DNA of 64,000 bases from Shewanella schlegeliana (lineage in GTDB: Bacteria > Pseudomonadota > Gammaproteobacteria > Enterobacterales > Shewanellaceae), in contig NZ_JAESVD010000004.1 in assembly GCF_016765635.1 (NCBI RefSeq), forward strand, positions 364,078 through 428,077, given 5' to 3'. The position numbers and the translations under genes were made by a program. Below are positions 9,065 to 18,457 of the stretch, piece after piece (the stretch's first letter is position 1; every line of letters begins with the position of its first letter). The notes under the pieces are model-generated. The model saw nothing but the letters and a program-made list of their open reading frames with translations. It ran no database searches and was not told the origin of the DNA.

Positions 9065-9838
9065 ATGACACAAGCAACTGCAATAATTGTGGGCGCTAGC
9101 TCATTACTTAGCCGTGAAATTGCAAAACAACTTGCAGATGAAGGCGTTGAACTGGCCCTATTAGCACAAGATCCACAATCTCTTATCGAGTTTAGCCAAT
9201 CCTTGCCCACTAAGGCGCAAGTTTTCCCACTACAAATCGATGAGCCAGAAGCCATTATCAGTACCCTGAATGCCGTTTGGCAATCCCTTGGCGGTGCTCA
9301 CCTTATTTTGGTCAATACTGGGTTAACCCATTACGATCCAGAACTGCCTTGGCAGCCAGAGCAAGATATCATCACAGTTAATGTGCAAGGCTTTTCGGCC
9401 ATTTGCAATACGGCCTTTAGACTATTTCGTGATCAAGGCTATGGTCAATTAGCCGCGATTAACTCTATTGCCGGTCTGCGAGGCGGCCCAAGTGTGGCCT
9501 ATCATGCTTCAAAAGCTTATGCGCAGAACTACTTCGAAGGTTTGAGCATGCATGCCCAGCGTTTGAAGTTGCCAATCACTATCACCGATATTCAGTTAGG
9601 CATGCTAGATAAAGCGGCTATGCAGCAAAACCGTCTGTGGTTATCGCCACTTCCGGTCGTAGCTGGTCAAATTATTAAAGCGATGAAAGCGGGTAAGCGT
9701 CGAGCTTACGTGACTAAGCGCTGGCGTCTAGTGGCATGGCTAACTAAAGGCTTACCTGAATTTGTTTACAATACTCGCCACTGGAAAACTAAAGCGCAGA
9801 AGAAAGCTGAGCGTGCAGCAAAGAAAGCGTCTAAATAG
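9065..9838 (+). CDS. short-chain dehydrogenase/reductase family protein with atypical glycine motif
   Basis: A 257-residue SDR-fold protein; substrate unknown. Ser134, Tyr146 and Lys150 (INSIAG, YHASK) form the usual catalytic set, but the nucleotide loop reads IIVGASSLLSREIA rather than TGxxxGIG, and the NNAG element is VNTG. The C-terminal 40 residues are very basic (KTKAQKKAERAAKKASK), suggesting membrane-surface or nucleic-acid contact. No strong Shine-Dalgarno is visible before the ATG. It is monocistronic, ending in a bidirectional terminator shared with ompW. Divergent from the YbaY-like gene. Confidence 0.75.
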   Translation: MTQATAIIVGASSLLSREIAKQLADEGVELALLAQDPQSLIEFSQSLPTKAQVFPLQIDEPEAIISTLNAVWQSLGGAHLILVNTGLTHYDPELPWQPEQDIITVNVQGFSAICNTAFRLFRDQGYGQLAAINSIAGLRGGPSVAYHASKAYAQNYFEGLSMHAQRLKLPITITDIQLGMLDKAAMQQNRLWLSPLPVVAGQIIKAMKAGKRRAYVTKRWRLVAWLTKGLPEFVYNTRHWKTKAQKKAERAAKKASK

Positions 9839-9869
9839 AACGCCTAGAGTCATTGTATTATACAAACAT

Positions 9870-9897
9870 AAAAAAGGAGCCAAACGGCTCCTTTTTT
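9870..9897. terminator. bidirectional rho-independent terminator (SDR gene / ompW)
   Basis: A perfect 12-bp stem AAAAAAGGAGCC / GGCTCCTTTTTT with an AAAC loop lies between two convergent genes, giving T-runs in both directions. Confidence 0.92.
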
Positions 9898-9931
9898 ATG
9901 GGTGGGAACGGTCCAACTTATCTGTCGAAGA

Positions 9932-10576
9932 TTAGAAGGTATAACCTACGCTAATCATATAAACCCATGGGTCGATATCTGTTTCAACTTTCTGAGCATC
10001 GCCAACAAAGTTAAACTTAACGTCTGTACTGATCTGTGCATACCAAACAGATGCGTTAACCAACCAGCTATCATTGATTTGATAATCTAAACCTACTTGT
10101 GCTGCTAAGCCCCATGAGTTACTCATGCTCAGATCAGTCAAAGCACCATTTAAGTCATTGGTGAATTCGTTATCGAAGAAATTAGTGAAGTTAACACCTG
10201 CACCGATATAAGGGCGGAGTTTAGATTGTGCGTCACCGAAGTAGTACTGTGCAACTAGCGTTGGCGGCAAGTGCTTAGTTTCAGCAATCTTACCGAGTTC
10301 GCCCAATGTAATATCGTGAGAAAATGGCGTAGCTGCTAACAATTCGATACCAATGTTGTCAGTCAGCATATAGCCAAAATTTAAACCTAGCTGGGTATTA
10401 TCCTCTACACCGAATTCACCGAGCCCAAGAACATCTTGGCTAGATTCATTTGGTGCAACAACAGCAACACCTGCACGGACGATGATATCGCCTGCTTGGT
10501 GAGCTAATGCAGAAGAGGTGAAACCTGTTGTTAGAAGGGCGGTGGCAATTAAGCTAGAAACGATTTTTTTGTTCAT
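9932..10576 (-). CDS. ompW: OmpW-family outer-membrane beta-barrel
   Basis: Eight-stranded outer-membrane barrel, about 214 residues. Signal peptide MNKKIVSSLIATALLTTGFTSSALA with cleavage after ALA; AGDIIVRAGVAVVAPNESS, GLNFGYMLTDNIGIELLAATPFSHDI, LPPTLVAQYYFG and RPYIGAGVNFTNFFDNEF are hallmarks of OmpW; it ends in the barrel signature VGYTF. Two adjacent ATGs exist; the second (10576) has GGAG seven bases upstream. OmpW is known to rise under anaerobiosis in enterics and Shewanella, and FNR- and CRP-like boxes lie 94 and 143 bp upstream here. Confidence 0.94.
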   Translation of the reverse strand: MNKKIVSSLIATALLTTGFTSSALAHQAGDIIVRAGVAVVAPNESSQDVLGLGEFGVEDNTQLGLNFGYMLTDNIGIELLAATPFSHDITLGELGKIAETKHLPPTLVAQYYFGDAQSKLRPYIGAGVNFTNFFDNEFTNDLNGALTDLSMSNSWGLAAQVGLDYQINDSWLVNASVWYAQISTDVKFNFVGDAQKVETDIDPWVYMISVGYTF

Positions 10577-10669
10577 CATACTACTCCATTAATACAACAC
10601 TTAACGCTGCTTTTATTATCAATATCCTTACAATTGAACGCATCCTGCCTGATCTAACAAGGTTAAATT

Positions 10670-10683
10670 TTGATCCAGATCAA
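10670..10683. promoter_or_regulatory. FNR/EtrA box upstream of ompW
   Basis: TTGATCCAGATCAA is an exact match to the FNR consensus TTGAT-N4-ATCAA, 94 bp upstream of the ompW start. Oxygen control of ompW by FNR is known in other gammaproteobacteria; Shewanella's FNR orthologue is EtrA. Confidence 0.85.
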
Positions 10684-10718
10684 TGCGGGAGTCGAATACC
10701 TATTTAGTGATAGCTAAA

Positions 10719-10734
10719 AGCGATCTAGATCACA
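10719..10734. promoter_or_regulatory. CRP-like site upstream of ompW
   Basis: AGCGATCTAGATCACA matches the CRP core TGTGATCTAGATCACA at 14 of 16 positions. In Shewanella CRP is the main regulator of anaerobic respiration, so a tandem CRP/FNR arrangement at ompW is plausible. Confidence 0.65.
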
Positions 10735-10739
10735 CCTAC

Positions 10740-11215
10740 AGAACATTCATTGATGTTACACCTTTGAATTTTGTGATAAATGCACGCTTAGCACATTTAA
10801 TAATCCGACATAAAAGTAAAGAGGGATGATAAAGACTAATCGACTTATCCGCGGATTTTTATGCCTTAAATCCGCCGAGTAAATTAGGAGTAGCAAGATT
10901 GTTCGCAACATCCGATACAACAACCAATAAGGTTTAATCATTTCTTTAGATTCGCTATCTCGGTCACAGATGAACACCTGTAGATAGTCCGTAATAAAGG
11001 CTTGTAACGGGAAGTGAATAAATCGTCGGACTCATTATGTTGAACGGGATATGGTGAGTGAGAGTAAGGTAAAAATTTAAGCCAAAGGCATTCCATAAGG
11101 CTCTCTAACTTAAATCATCGTTATATTCTTGCTGGTCGTATCAATTAATCCTATGTTTTATATGAATCACTATATTTATTGTTAAGAAAAACACTTTACT
11201 ACTGGAGATTGGGAT
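10740..11215. other. intergenic region upstream of the RND efflux genes
   Basis: About 475 bases between the ompW control region and the efflux operon. One 73-codon minus-strand frame exists but has no ribosome site or recognisable domain. I see no terminator or clear operator. The efflux promoter must lie in its right part. Confidence 0.5.
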
Positions 11216-12319
11216 ATGAACAAATGGGGCATAGGGATAGTAACTGTTGCTGTACTCGCCTTTGGAAGCGTGATTGGTTTTAACCTTTTTGTTAATAAGA
11301 AAATAGCGACCACCCTCGCCAACCTCCCTGAACCTGTGTATCCCGTGACAGTTGAGAAATTAACCCCTAATACTTGGGACCAAAACATTAAAGCCATTGG
11401 TTATATTGAACCTAATCAAGGGGTCAATATCTCTAATGAAGTGGCTGGCTTGGTTACTGCGATTAATTTTGAAAATGGTGATGTAGCCAAAGCCAATACA
11501 ACCTTAGTCAATATCAACTCATCCGTGCAAGCCGCACAGCTTAAAGAGCAAGAAGTACAATTACCAGCAGTAAGAGATGATTACAACAGACAGCTTAGGC
11601 TTTATCGTGACAAATCCATTTCACAGCAAAGTTTACAGGCAGCCCAGGCGAAATACGAAGCGTTACAGGCCAACATAGAAAGCCTTCAAGCAAATATCGA
11701 TCTTCGCCAAATCAAAGCCCCATTTAACGGCGTACTTGGTATTAGAAATATCAACCTTGGACAATTCCTTTCAGCAGGCACTAATATTGTTCGTCTAGAA
11801 GACTTGTCAGTAATGCGAGTGCGTTTCAGCGTCCCCCAATCTCAAATAGGTAAACTGAGTGTTGGTCAGCCTATTTCATTAACCGTTGACCCCTACCCTG
11901 ATCGAGTATACCCAGGAAAAATTAACGCCATTGAGCCTGTGATAAATTACAAAACGGGCTTAGTGATGCTTCAAGCAGAGCTACCTAATGATGATCAAAC
12001 ATTGCGCGGTGGTATGTTTGCTGAGGTCAGTGTTGCCTTAAGTAGCCTAGAGCAGCAATTTGTAGTACCGCAAACAGCCATTGTATTTGCTTTATATGGC
12101 AACTCTGTATTTGTGATCGATAAACAAGGTGATGACACACGAGTTGATCAGGTAACCGTTGACATATTACAAAGAAATGGTAACTACGCGTTAATAAAAG
12201 GTGACTTAAAGTTTGGTCAGGAAGTGGTCACAACCGGTATTCTCAATCTTGGTAACAACACTAAAGTCAGCGTGACACCGAACCCGATTACGCCCTCAGA
12301 TAAAATGCCGAAGCTGTAG
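11216..12319 (+). CDS. RND efflux periplasmic adaptor (membrane fusion protein)
   Basis: Links the inner-membrane RND pump to an outer-membrane channel. The 367-residue protein has an N-terminal signal-anchor (about residues 4-25), a lipoyl half-motif GYIEPNQGVNISNEVAGLV, an alpha-helical hairpin (residues about 95-160), the second lipoyl half IKAPFNGVLGIRNINLGQFL, and beta-barrel and membrane-proximal domains. GGAG is eight bases before the ATG. The pump gene follows after 9 bp. No TolC-type channel or regulator gene is adjacent, so the channel must be encoded elsewhere. Confidence 0.9.
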   Translation: MNKWGIGIVTVAVLAFGSVIGFNLFVNKKIATTLANLPEPVYPVTVEKLTPNTWDQNIKAIGYIEPNQGVNISNEVAGLVTAINFENGDVAKANTTLVNINSSVQAAQLKEQEVQLPAVRDDYNRQLRLYRDKSISQQSLQAAQAKYEALQANIESLQANIDLRQIKAPFNGVLGIRNINLGQFLSAGTNIVRLEDLSVMRVRFSVPQSQIGKLSVGQPISLTVDPYPDRVYPGKINAIEPVINYKTGLVMLQAELPNDDQTLRGGMFAEVSVALSSLEQQFVVPQTAIVFALYGNSVFVIDKQGDDTRVDQVTVDILQRNGNYALIKGDLKFGQEVVTTGILNLGNNTKVSVTPNPITPSDKMPKL

Positions 12320-12328
12320 GAGCGATAT

Positions 12329-15300
12329 ATGAATTTCACCGACACGTTTATTCATCGTCCAGTCATGGCCGCTTCACTGAGTATTTTACTTTTTATTCTT
12401 GGCCTCAATGCGATGAAAGATCTGCAGGTCAGACAATATCCAGAGATGACCAATACGGTCATTACCGTAACGACACCCTACCCTGGCGCCGATGCAGAAT
12501 TAATTGAGGGATTCATCACTCAACCCTTAGAGCAAGCCTTGTCCCAAGTAGACAACCTTGATTTTATGACTTCATCAAGCCAACTTGGCACCTCGACGAT
12601 CATCTTAAACATGCGACTCAATACTAATCCTGAGGAGGCGCTAGCAAACGTATTATCTCAAATAAACTCTGTGACAAACCAGCTACCTAAAGAAGCATAT
12701 AATCCATCAGTCACCTCATCGACAGGGGCGACAACATCCATCATGTATATCTCTTTTTTCAGTAAAGAACTCGACTCCAGTCAAATCGTCGATTACCTTG
12801 AAAGAGTGGTTAACCCCCAATTATCAACTGTTAACGGCGTCTCCAACATTCAAATGATGGGCGGTACCCCTTTCGCGCTACGCATATGGCCTAATCCTTT
12901 AAAGTTAGGGCAATATAATCTAACCACTGCCGATTTAATCAGTGTGTTACAACAAAATAACTATCAGTCTGCAGTCGGTCAGTTTAATAGCAGTTTAACC
13001 ATTCTTAACGGCACAATTAACAGTCAGGTAGACACAGTTGACGGGCTCAAAAAGTTAGTCATTAAAAGTGACAACGGCCAAGTGGTTCAGCTGCAAGATG
13101 TGGCAGATATTAGCCTCGGAAAAAGCAGTGACAGCACTCGAGCTCTGGCTAACGGCCGAGAAGCGGTTATTATCGGTATTAATGCCACTCCAACGGCCAA
13201 CCCACTCGATGTGGCAAAGGGGATACGTGCCAAGTTTGCTTTGATAGAGAAGAATCTTCCAACCACCGTTCAATCAACCCTCATCTATGACTCTACCTTA
13301 GCCATTACAGACTCCATTGAGGAAGTGGTGAAGACCATTGCTGAAGCTGCAGTCATTGTCATTGTAGTGATCTTGCTATTTCTTGGTTCCTTTCGAGCGG
13401 TCATCATTCCTATTATCACTATCCCACTTTCATTAATTGGCGTGATAGCCGTTATGCAAGTTTTCGGCTTTACCCTTAACCTGATGACCTTGCTTGCCAT
13501 GGTTTTAGCAATTGGTTTAGTGGTTGATGATGCGATTGTGGTGGTCGAAAATGTCGATCGGCATATCAAAATGGGCAGCAAACCGTTAGAAGCGGCATTG
13601 GTTGCGACCCGTGAAATTGCCGTCCCTGTCATATCGATGACCATCACGTTAGCGGCCGTCTATGCCCCGATAGCATTAATGGGAGGCATTACAGGATCAC
13701 TATTCAAAGAGTTTGCCCTTACGCTCGCAGGTTCGGTGGTTATATCAGGCTTTGTCGCACTGACTCTGTCTCCAATGATGTGTTCAAAGATGCTCAAACC
13801 CCACACTCAACCTAGTAAGTTTGAAGAGACAGTTGAACGTGTTCTCGGCGGCTTAACTGCCCGCTATCACAAAATGCTTCTTACTGTACTCGATCATAAG
13901 CGGGCCATCGTTTTATTTGCGGTCATCGTACTCGTATCGCTCCCCATCATTTTTAGTTTTATTCCTTCTCAACTCGCGCCCGATGAAGACCAAGGGGTTG
14001 TGGTCGTGATAGGTACTACGCCATCAACATCGAATAATGACTATATCCAAGCCAACATGGAGCTCATTACTCAGATTGTCTCTAAGCAACCGCAAGTAGA
14101 AGCGTCACTCGCCTTGATTGGTGTGCCAACAAGCAACCAAGGCCTTGCCATCGCTCCCCTAGTCCCTTGGAGTGATAGAGACCTCAGCCAAAAACAGATC
14201 TCTGCAAACGTGAATAAACAAGCTAAAAAAATCCCCGGTATTACTGCAACCGCTTACCAAATGCCATCACTTCCTGGCGCATCAGGAGGCTTACCTATTC
14301 AGTTTGTTATCACTAGCCCTGCAAGCTTTGAAACCCTTTATAGTATTGGTAATAAGTTACTGGAAAAAGCAAAGAAGAGCCCACTGCTCGTTTATACCGA
14401 TTTGAACCTTAAATATGATTCTGGTTTGGTACAGCTAAAAATAGATCGTGAGGCTGCTGGTGCTTATGGTGTAACTATGCAAGAAATCGGCTCGACACTC
14501 GGCACCATGATGGGAGGAGGCTACATCAATAGAGTTAATATTGATGGCCGCTCTTACGAGGTCATCCCCCAAGTGGAACGCGTCTATAGAGCTAACCCTA
14601 AGTTAATTGACCAGTTTTATGTTACTGCGCAAAATGGCACCGCTATCCCTTTGTCTAGCCTAGTCAGCTATAGCGTCAATGGTAACGCTAAATCCTTACC
14701 CCATTTCAATCAAATGAACTCCATATCGGTTGAGGCAGTACCAGCTCCCAACGTCGCAATGGGAGATGCTATAGCTTATTTCGAGCAACTCGCGAAAACA
14801 GATTTACCTCCAGGATTTACATACACATTTATGGGGGAGGCTCGTCAATTTGTTGAGGAAGGCAGCTCATTGTATGTCACCTTTGCTCTCGCGCTTGCCA
14901 TCATCTTTTTGGTATTAGCCAGTCAATTTGAGAGTGTACGCGATCCATTAGTGATCATGTTCACCGTGCCTCTGGCTATTAGCGGTGCGTTAATCGCTCT
15001 TGGTTGGACACATGTCTCTGGTGAGACATCACTAAATATATACTCACAGGTAGGGTTAATTACGCTAGTGGGGCTGATAACCAAACACGGTATTTTAATG
15101 TGTGAGGTCGCCAAAGAGGAGCAGATATTAAAAGGGGCTTCAAAACATGATGCCATCGTTGAAGCCGCCACAGTCAGACTTCGCCCAATTCTGATGACAA
15201 CCTCTGCGATGATAGCAGGACTTATTCCATTATTATTTGCAAGTGGAGCGGGCGCCGCTTCGCGCTACAATATCGGTTTAGTGATTGTTGCAGGCCTTGC

Positions 15301-15433
15301 GGTTGGGACACTGTTCACCCTGTTTGTTCTACCAGTGATGTACACGTATATCGCAAGTAATCATAAATACCATGAAGGATTTGATGAACAGCCAAATGCA
15401 GCGAGTGATGGCATTCAGCCCACACCTGTATAG
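12329..15433 (+). CDS. RND (HAE1-type) multidrug efflux transporter
   Basis: Proton-driven inner-membrane drug exporter of 1034 residues, the normal AcrB/MexB length. It starts FTDTFIHRPVMAASLSILLFILG (TM1); TM4 carries the proton-relay Asp pair in LVVDDAIVVVEN near residue 400, and the second half repeats the fold with GLITLVGLITKHGIL and VRLRPILMTTSAMIAGLIPLL. AGGAG precedes the ATG. It is the second gene of a two-gene operon with its adaptor, closed by a strong terminator. Substrates cannot be predicted. Confidence 0.93.
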   Translation: MNFTDTFIHRPVMAASLSILLFILGLNAMKDLQVRQYPEMTNTVITVTTPYPGADAELIEGFITQPLEQALSQVDNLDFMTSSSQLGTSTIILNMRLNTNPEEALANVLSQINSVTNQLPKEAYNPSVTSSTGATTSIMYISFFSKELDSSQIVDYLERVVNPQLSTVNGVSNIQMMGGTPFALRIWPNPLKLGQYNLTTADLISVLQQNNYQSAVGQFNSSLTILNGTINSQVDTVDGLKKLVIKSDNGQVVQLQDVADISLGKSSDSTRALANGREAVIIGINATPTANPLDVAKGIRAKFALIEKNLPTTVQSTLIYDSTLAITDSIEEVVKTIAEAAVIVIVVILLFLGSFRAVIIPIITIPLSLIGVIAVMQVFGFTLNLMTLLAMVLAIGLVVDDAIVVVENVDRHIKMGSKPLEAALVATREIAVPVISMTITLAAVYAPIALMGGITGSLFKEFALTLAGSVVISGFVALTLSPMMCSKMLKPHTQPSKFEETVERVLGGLTARYHKMLLTVLDHKRAIVLFAVIVLVSLPIIFSFIPSQLAPDEDQGVVVVIGTTPSTSNNDYIQANMELITQIVSKQPQVEASLALIGVPTSNQGLAIAPLVPWSDRDLSQKQISANVNKQAKKIPGITATAYQMPSLPGASGGLPIQFVITSPASFETLYSIGNKLLEKAKKSPLLVYTDLNLKYDSGLVQLKIDREAAGAYGVTMQEIGSTLGTMMGGGYINRVNIDGRSYEVIPQVERVYRANPKLIDQFYVTAQNGTAIPLSSLVSYSVNGNAKSLPHFNQMNSISVEAVPAPNVAMGDAIAYFEQLAKTDLPPGFTYTFMGEARQFVEEGSSLYVTFALALAIIFLVLASQFESVRDPLVIMFTVPLAISGALIALGWTHVSGETSLNIYSQVGLITLVGLITKHGILMCEVAKEEQILKGASKHDAIVEAATVRLRPILMTTSAMIAGLIPLLFASGAGAASRYNIGLVIVAGLAVGTLFTLFVLPVMYTYIASNHKYHEGFDEQPNAASDGIQPTPV

Positions 15434-15466
15434 TGAAAGCTCAATAATCCAATGTTTATTAACATC

Positions 15467-15493
15467 AAAAAGGGCTGTTTTTCAGCCCTTTTT
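15467..15493. terminator. rho-independent terminator after the RND operon
   Basis: AAAAAGGGCTG pairs with CAGCCCTTTTT around a TTTTT loop. It lies between convergent genes and has T-runs both ways, so it probably also ends the kinase-like gene. Confidence 0.9.
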
Positions 15494-15522
15494 CTTTAAC
15501 TGCATCGAGCCTTATTGATGTA

Positions 15523-16245
15523 TCAATTGGCGTATTTGTGGGAGATAGGATCGGTAATCACTATGGTATCCCCCCGAAGCATATAGTTACCGCCATGCAA
15601 GTCCATCACCCCATGGTCATCAATAAAACTCAGTACTTTGAACAAGGTTTTCAGCAGCTCTTCATGCTCATCGATAATCTCATCATCAATCACCACAGGC
15701 TTACGTTCAGCGGCATTCATATAGAAGTGCGCTCGAGGTTCTTGGATCTGCTCGACAAACTCATCAACACTTTGGACCTCATCGCTAAAAGGCTTCTCAG
15801 GATCGGCAAAGGGTAAGGTCATGGTACGCAAGGTGCCCCAGAGTTTACCAAAGTCATAATCGTGAAAATGGCTGGGGCGAGTTGGTTCTTTACCGTCATC
15901 GGTGATATCTTCAAGCCGCTCCATCACATAAAAGCGCACCACCCGACCGCTACTCAATTCAATCGAGTCTTCACGGTGGATTGTTGGAACATGGGGGTTG
16001 TCTTGATTTTCTGGGCGCATGCACCAGCGGGCAAACAGGTAGTAACCATCGATCTTACTGTTACACAGCTTAACGACTTTGTCTGGCTCTCCAGGCAGTT
16101 CGTACACCTCGGCGTAGATGCCTGTAGCGATTAAATCAAGATCAGTAAAGCGCTCTAGATAGATCGACACATCATCGACTCGATGGATCTCCTCTGCCTT
16201 CGCTAACTCTTTAATCTCTTTTATCGCATCAAGATAAGGTTCCAT
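15523..16245 (-). CDS. uncharacterised protein with protein-kinase-like motifs
   Basis: A 240-residue cytoplasmic protein. No family name can be given with certainty, but the order of motifs is that of the protein kinase fold: a loop TGIYAEVYEL (41-50), a VVKL lysine (Lys59) at the beta-3 position, a hinge-like YVMERL (106-111), a catalytic-loop analogue GVMDLHGGNYMLR (Asp215, Asn220), and ITDP with Asp232 in the DFG position. The activation segment and most of the C-lobe after it are absent: the protein ends eight residues after Asp232, so the loop order resembles small phage-type or ABC1-like kinases. No signal or membrane segment. Probably monocistronic. Confidence 0.55.
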   Translation of the reverse strand: MEPYLDAIKEIKELAKAEEIHRVDDVSIYLERFTDLDLIATGIYAEVYELPGEPDKVVKLCNSKIDGYYLFARWCMRPENQDNPHVPTIHREDSIELSSGRVVRFYVMERLEDITDDGKEPTRPSHFHDYDFGKLWGTLRTMTLPFADPEKPFSDEVQSVDEFVEQIQEPRAHFYMNAAERKPVVIDDEIIDEHEELLKTLFKVLSFIDDHGVMDLHGGNYMLRGDTIVITDPISHKYAN

Positions 16246-16381
16246 CGACTAAGCCACCATTTAACAACAAAATAAATTTATAACAATCGACAGCAATCAA
16301 CACGAAAAACGCCAGCGAGCGATAGCATCATCGTTCTCTAGCTAGGTTCTAACGTTTTGGAAAATCCTGCTCAAAAGTTCA

Positions 16382-16987
16382 TCAACCACCATTATCTCGT
16401 AGCTTAGGGTAGGTTTGCAACCACCGCTTACTTTTCACTCTCTGCTCAAACAACGCACACTTTACCTTGGGATTACGTTGTAGCGTTAGATCAAACAGGC
16501 AAGCTAAATCGAACGGACTATGTAAAATCAAAGAGCTAGACCCTATTGAGCGAGTTGATTTTACTGCTAACACACTGCTCACCCCCACTGCCGTTTGTTT
16601 CTCAGGCCAGTAACTCATGGCATCTAGGCTTGATATATATCCTTGATGCTGATTACGCAGATGCATTCTCGCTTGATTCTTAACAGACCAAGGGTAGATT
16701 GGGGCGATCCGATTTAACTCCGCTTCGATTGCCACATCCCTATCAACAGACAGGTCACTCGAGTCAAAATAGATAAGGTCGATATCATTAAGCGGCGTTT
16801 GCAGACCATGTAACTTATCCCAAACTAAGTTACGCACAAAACCTGCCGCTAGCATCCAATCGTTAAGGTTTAACTGCTGGGCGGCTAACAGGGCTTGAAG
16901 TCGGTACTCATCTTCGAGTAACCACCGCTTCAACAGCTCTTGATAATCTATTTGCGCGGGTAAAGAGTCGTTCTCGGATTTATTCAT
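16382..16987 (-). CDS. nucleotidyltransferase-family protein (PF06042-like)
   Basis: About 201 residues. ILxDW-like opening LNDWMLAAGFVRNLVWDKL followed by TPLNDIDLIYFD gives the G(F)VRN...DIDL metal-binding pattern of the minimal nucleotidyltransferases grouped in PF06042. Later SPFDLACLFDLTLQRNPK is the conserved C-terminal block of that family. Substrate unknown. The start is the ATG at 16987 with GGGAG nine bases upstream; an upstream frame opening at 17056 would begin inside the terminator of the preceding gene and is rejected. Confidence 0.75.
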   Translation of the reverse strand: MNKSENDSLPAQIDYQELLKRWLLEDEYRLQALLAAQQLNLNDWMLAAGFVRNLVWDKLHGLQTPLNDIDLIYFDSSDLSVDRDVAIEAELNRIAPIYPWSVKNQARMHLRNQHQGYISSLDAMSYWPEKQTAVGVSSVLAVKSTRSIGSSSLILHSPFDLACLFDLTLQRNPKVKCALFEQRVKSKRWLQTYPKLRDNGG

Positions 16988-17027
16988 CCTATATCGCTCC
17001 CAAATATATGGCTTATACCGGGCAGTA

Positions 17028-17049
17028 AAAAAGGAGCCGAAGCTCCTTT
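17028..17049 (-). terminator. terminator of the second YbaY-like lipoprotein gene
   Basis: AAAGGAGC pairs with GCTCCTTT around a four-base loop; read on the minus strand the stem is followed by a T-run. It starts 17 bases after the stop codon at 17066. Confidence 0.85.
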
Positions 17050-17065
17050 CTATCAATCTTTTCTT

Positions 17066-17467
17066 CTATCTTGGTGCTGGCACGGCTTTCATCAGCACTT
17101 CGGTGGTGTACTTGTTATTGTTAATCACCGCAAAGCGATCATAGGTCTGAAATATTACCTGTCCTTGATATTGGATCATCGCCACCACGCCATAATTGAT
17201 GCTGCTATCTATGCTATCGGCCGGTAGCAAAAACTTAAACGGCACGGGCGCTCTGACTATATTGAAGCTCTTTTGTGCCACAATCACGCCCGGTGTATCG
17301 AGGTCGATAATCGCAATCGTAATCGAGCTACCTTGAGGCAAAGGTAACTTCTCTAAATAACCCGCCGCGCCATTAACCACCACAGGTGGCTTCTCTTCCA
17401 CGGTCACACATGCCGTTAATAGCAACATGCATACGAGAACAATGCTTTTTTTCATCAATGAGATCAT
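17066..17467 (-). CDS. YbaY-family lipoprotein beside tesB
   Basis: Lipoprotein of 133 residues: MISLMKKSIVLVCMLLLTACVTVEE has a lipobox LTAC, followed by a compact beta domain (LPLPQGSSITIAIIDLDTP, APVPFKFLLPADSI, INYGVVAMIQYQGQVIFQTYDR) that parallels the protein at 8447-8848. AGGA lies eight bases before the ATG at 17467; the ATG at 17455 has no ribosome site. In Escherichia coli ybaY also neighbours tesB, so this one is probably the positional orthologue. Function is unknown. Confidence 0.8.
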   Translation of the reverse strand: MISLMKKSIVLVCMLLLTACVTVEEKPPVVVNGAAGYLEKLPLPQGSSITIAIIDLDTPGVIVAQKSFNIVRAPVPFKFLLPADSIDSSINYGVVAMIQYQGQVIFQTYDRFAVINNNKYTTEVLMKAVPAPR

Positions 17468-17511
17468 GATTCTAATCCTGAGTATCAAATAGTAATGGTT
17501 ATCAACGCTGA

Positions 17512-18378
17512 CTATGATTTTTTAGTCATGCGAATAAGTCCTTCTTGGGTTGCAGACGCCACCAGCTCACCTTGCTGATTGAAGAATTGGCCCCTTACAA
17601 AACCTCTTCCGCCACTGGCATTAGGACTGTCTATGCTATACAAAAGCCACTGACTCAAGTCGAACGGGCGGTGGAACCACATCGCATGATCGATAGTGGC
17701 CATACGCATGCCCGGCGTCAAAAATGAGACTCCATGTGGCTGCGCCGCAGTGACTAAGAAGTTAAAATCTGACGCATAAGCGAGCAAGTAATCATGAACA
17801 CAGAAATTATCTGGCACTTGGCCATTAGCACGGATCCACACGTGACGAATCGGTTCACGGGCTTTAGGTGCGATAGGATCGCTTGGGTTGACCAAGCGCA
17901 TCTCAATTGGTGTATCTGCCATAAACTTTTCTAGCACTTTAGATGGCACTTTATCTCTTAATGTCATCGCTAGTTCTTGTTGGTTTAGCAGACCATCAGG
18001 CCCTGGCACATCAGGCATCACCGCTTGATGGTCATAGCCCTCTTCAGCAGTTTGAAAAGAACAAGTCATATAGAAGATGGGACGGCCTTTCTGAATAGCC
18101 TTTACTCTGCGGGCACTGAAACTACCACCATCACGCATGATTTCAACGTCATACACAATCGGCAACTTCTCATCACCGGCGCGTAAAAAGTAGGAGTGTA
18201 AAGAGTGCACTTTACGGTCTGGGCAGACGGTCTGTTTTGCCGCACTTAAGGCTTGCCCCATGACTTGACCACCAAAGACATGTCCAAAACCTAGATCTTG
18301 GCTTTGGCCACGAAACAGCCCTTCTTCGATCCGCTCTAAAGAAAGTAATGCTAAAAGATCATCTAATACTTGGCTCAT
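17512..18378 (-). CDS. tesB: acyl-CoA thioesterase II
   Basis: Hydrolyses medium- and long-chain acyl-CoA. The 288-residue double-hotdog protein matches TesB in length and in the blocks [60 protein letters not shown] (with the conserved Asp), [13 protein letters not shown] and [27 protein letters not shown]. The Shine-Dalgarno is weak. It lies 45 bp upstream of the YbaY-like lipoprotein gene on the same strand, the same pairing seen in enterics. Confidence 0.94.
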   Translation of the reverse strand: MSQVLDDLLALLSLERIEEGLFRGQSQDLGFGHVFGGQVMGQALSAAKQTVCPDRKVHSLHSYFLRAGDEKLPIVYDVEIMRDGGSFSARRVKAIQKGRPIFYMTCSFQTAEEGYDHQAVMPDVPGPDGLLNQQELAMTLRDKVPSKVLEKFMADTPIEMRLVNPSDPIAPKAREPIRHVWIRANGQVPDNFCVHDYLLAYASDFNFLVTAAQPHGVSFLTPGMRMATIDHAMWFHRPFDLSQWLLYSIDSPNASGGRGFVRGQFFNQQGELVASATQEGLIRMTKKS

Positions 18379-18457
18379 TACAACTTAAAACTCTGACAGT
18401 AAAGCCATAAGCTTAACTCAAGATCCCCTAGTCTCGCCAGTTCTACGCTATTCAGTG

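Noticed and set aside
10756..10977. 73-residue minus-strand frame upstream of the efflux operon
   Set aside because: No ribosome site, no domain, and codon use looks random; possibly chance hydrophobic reading.
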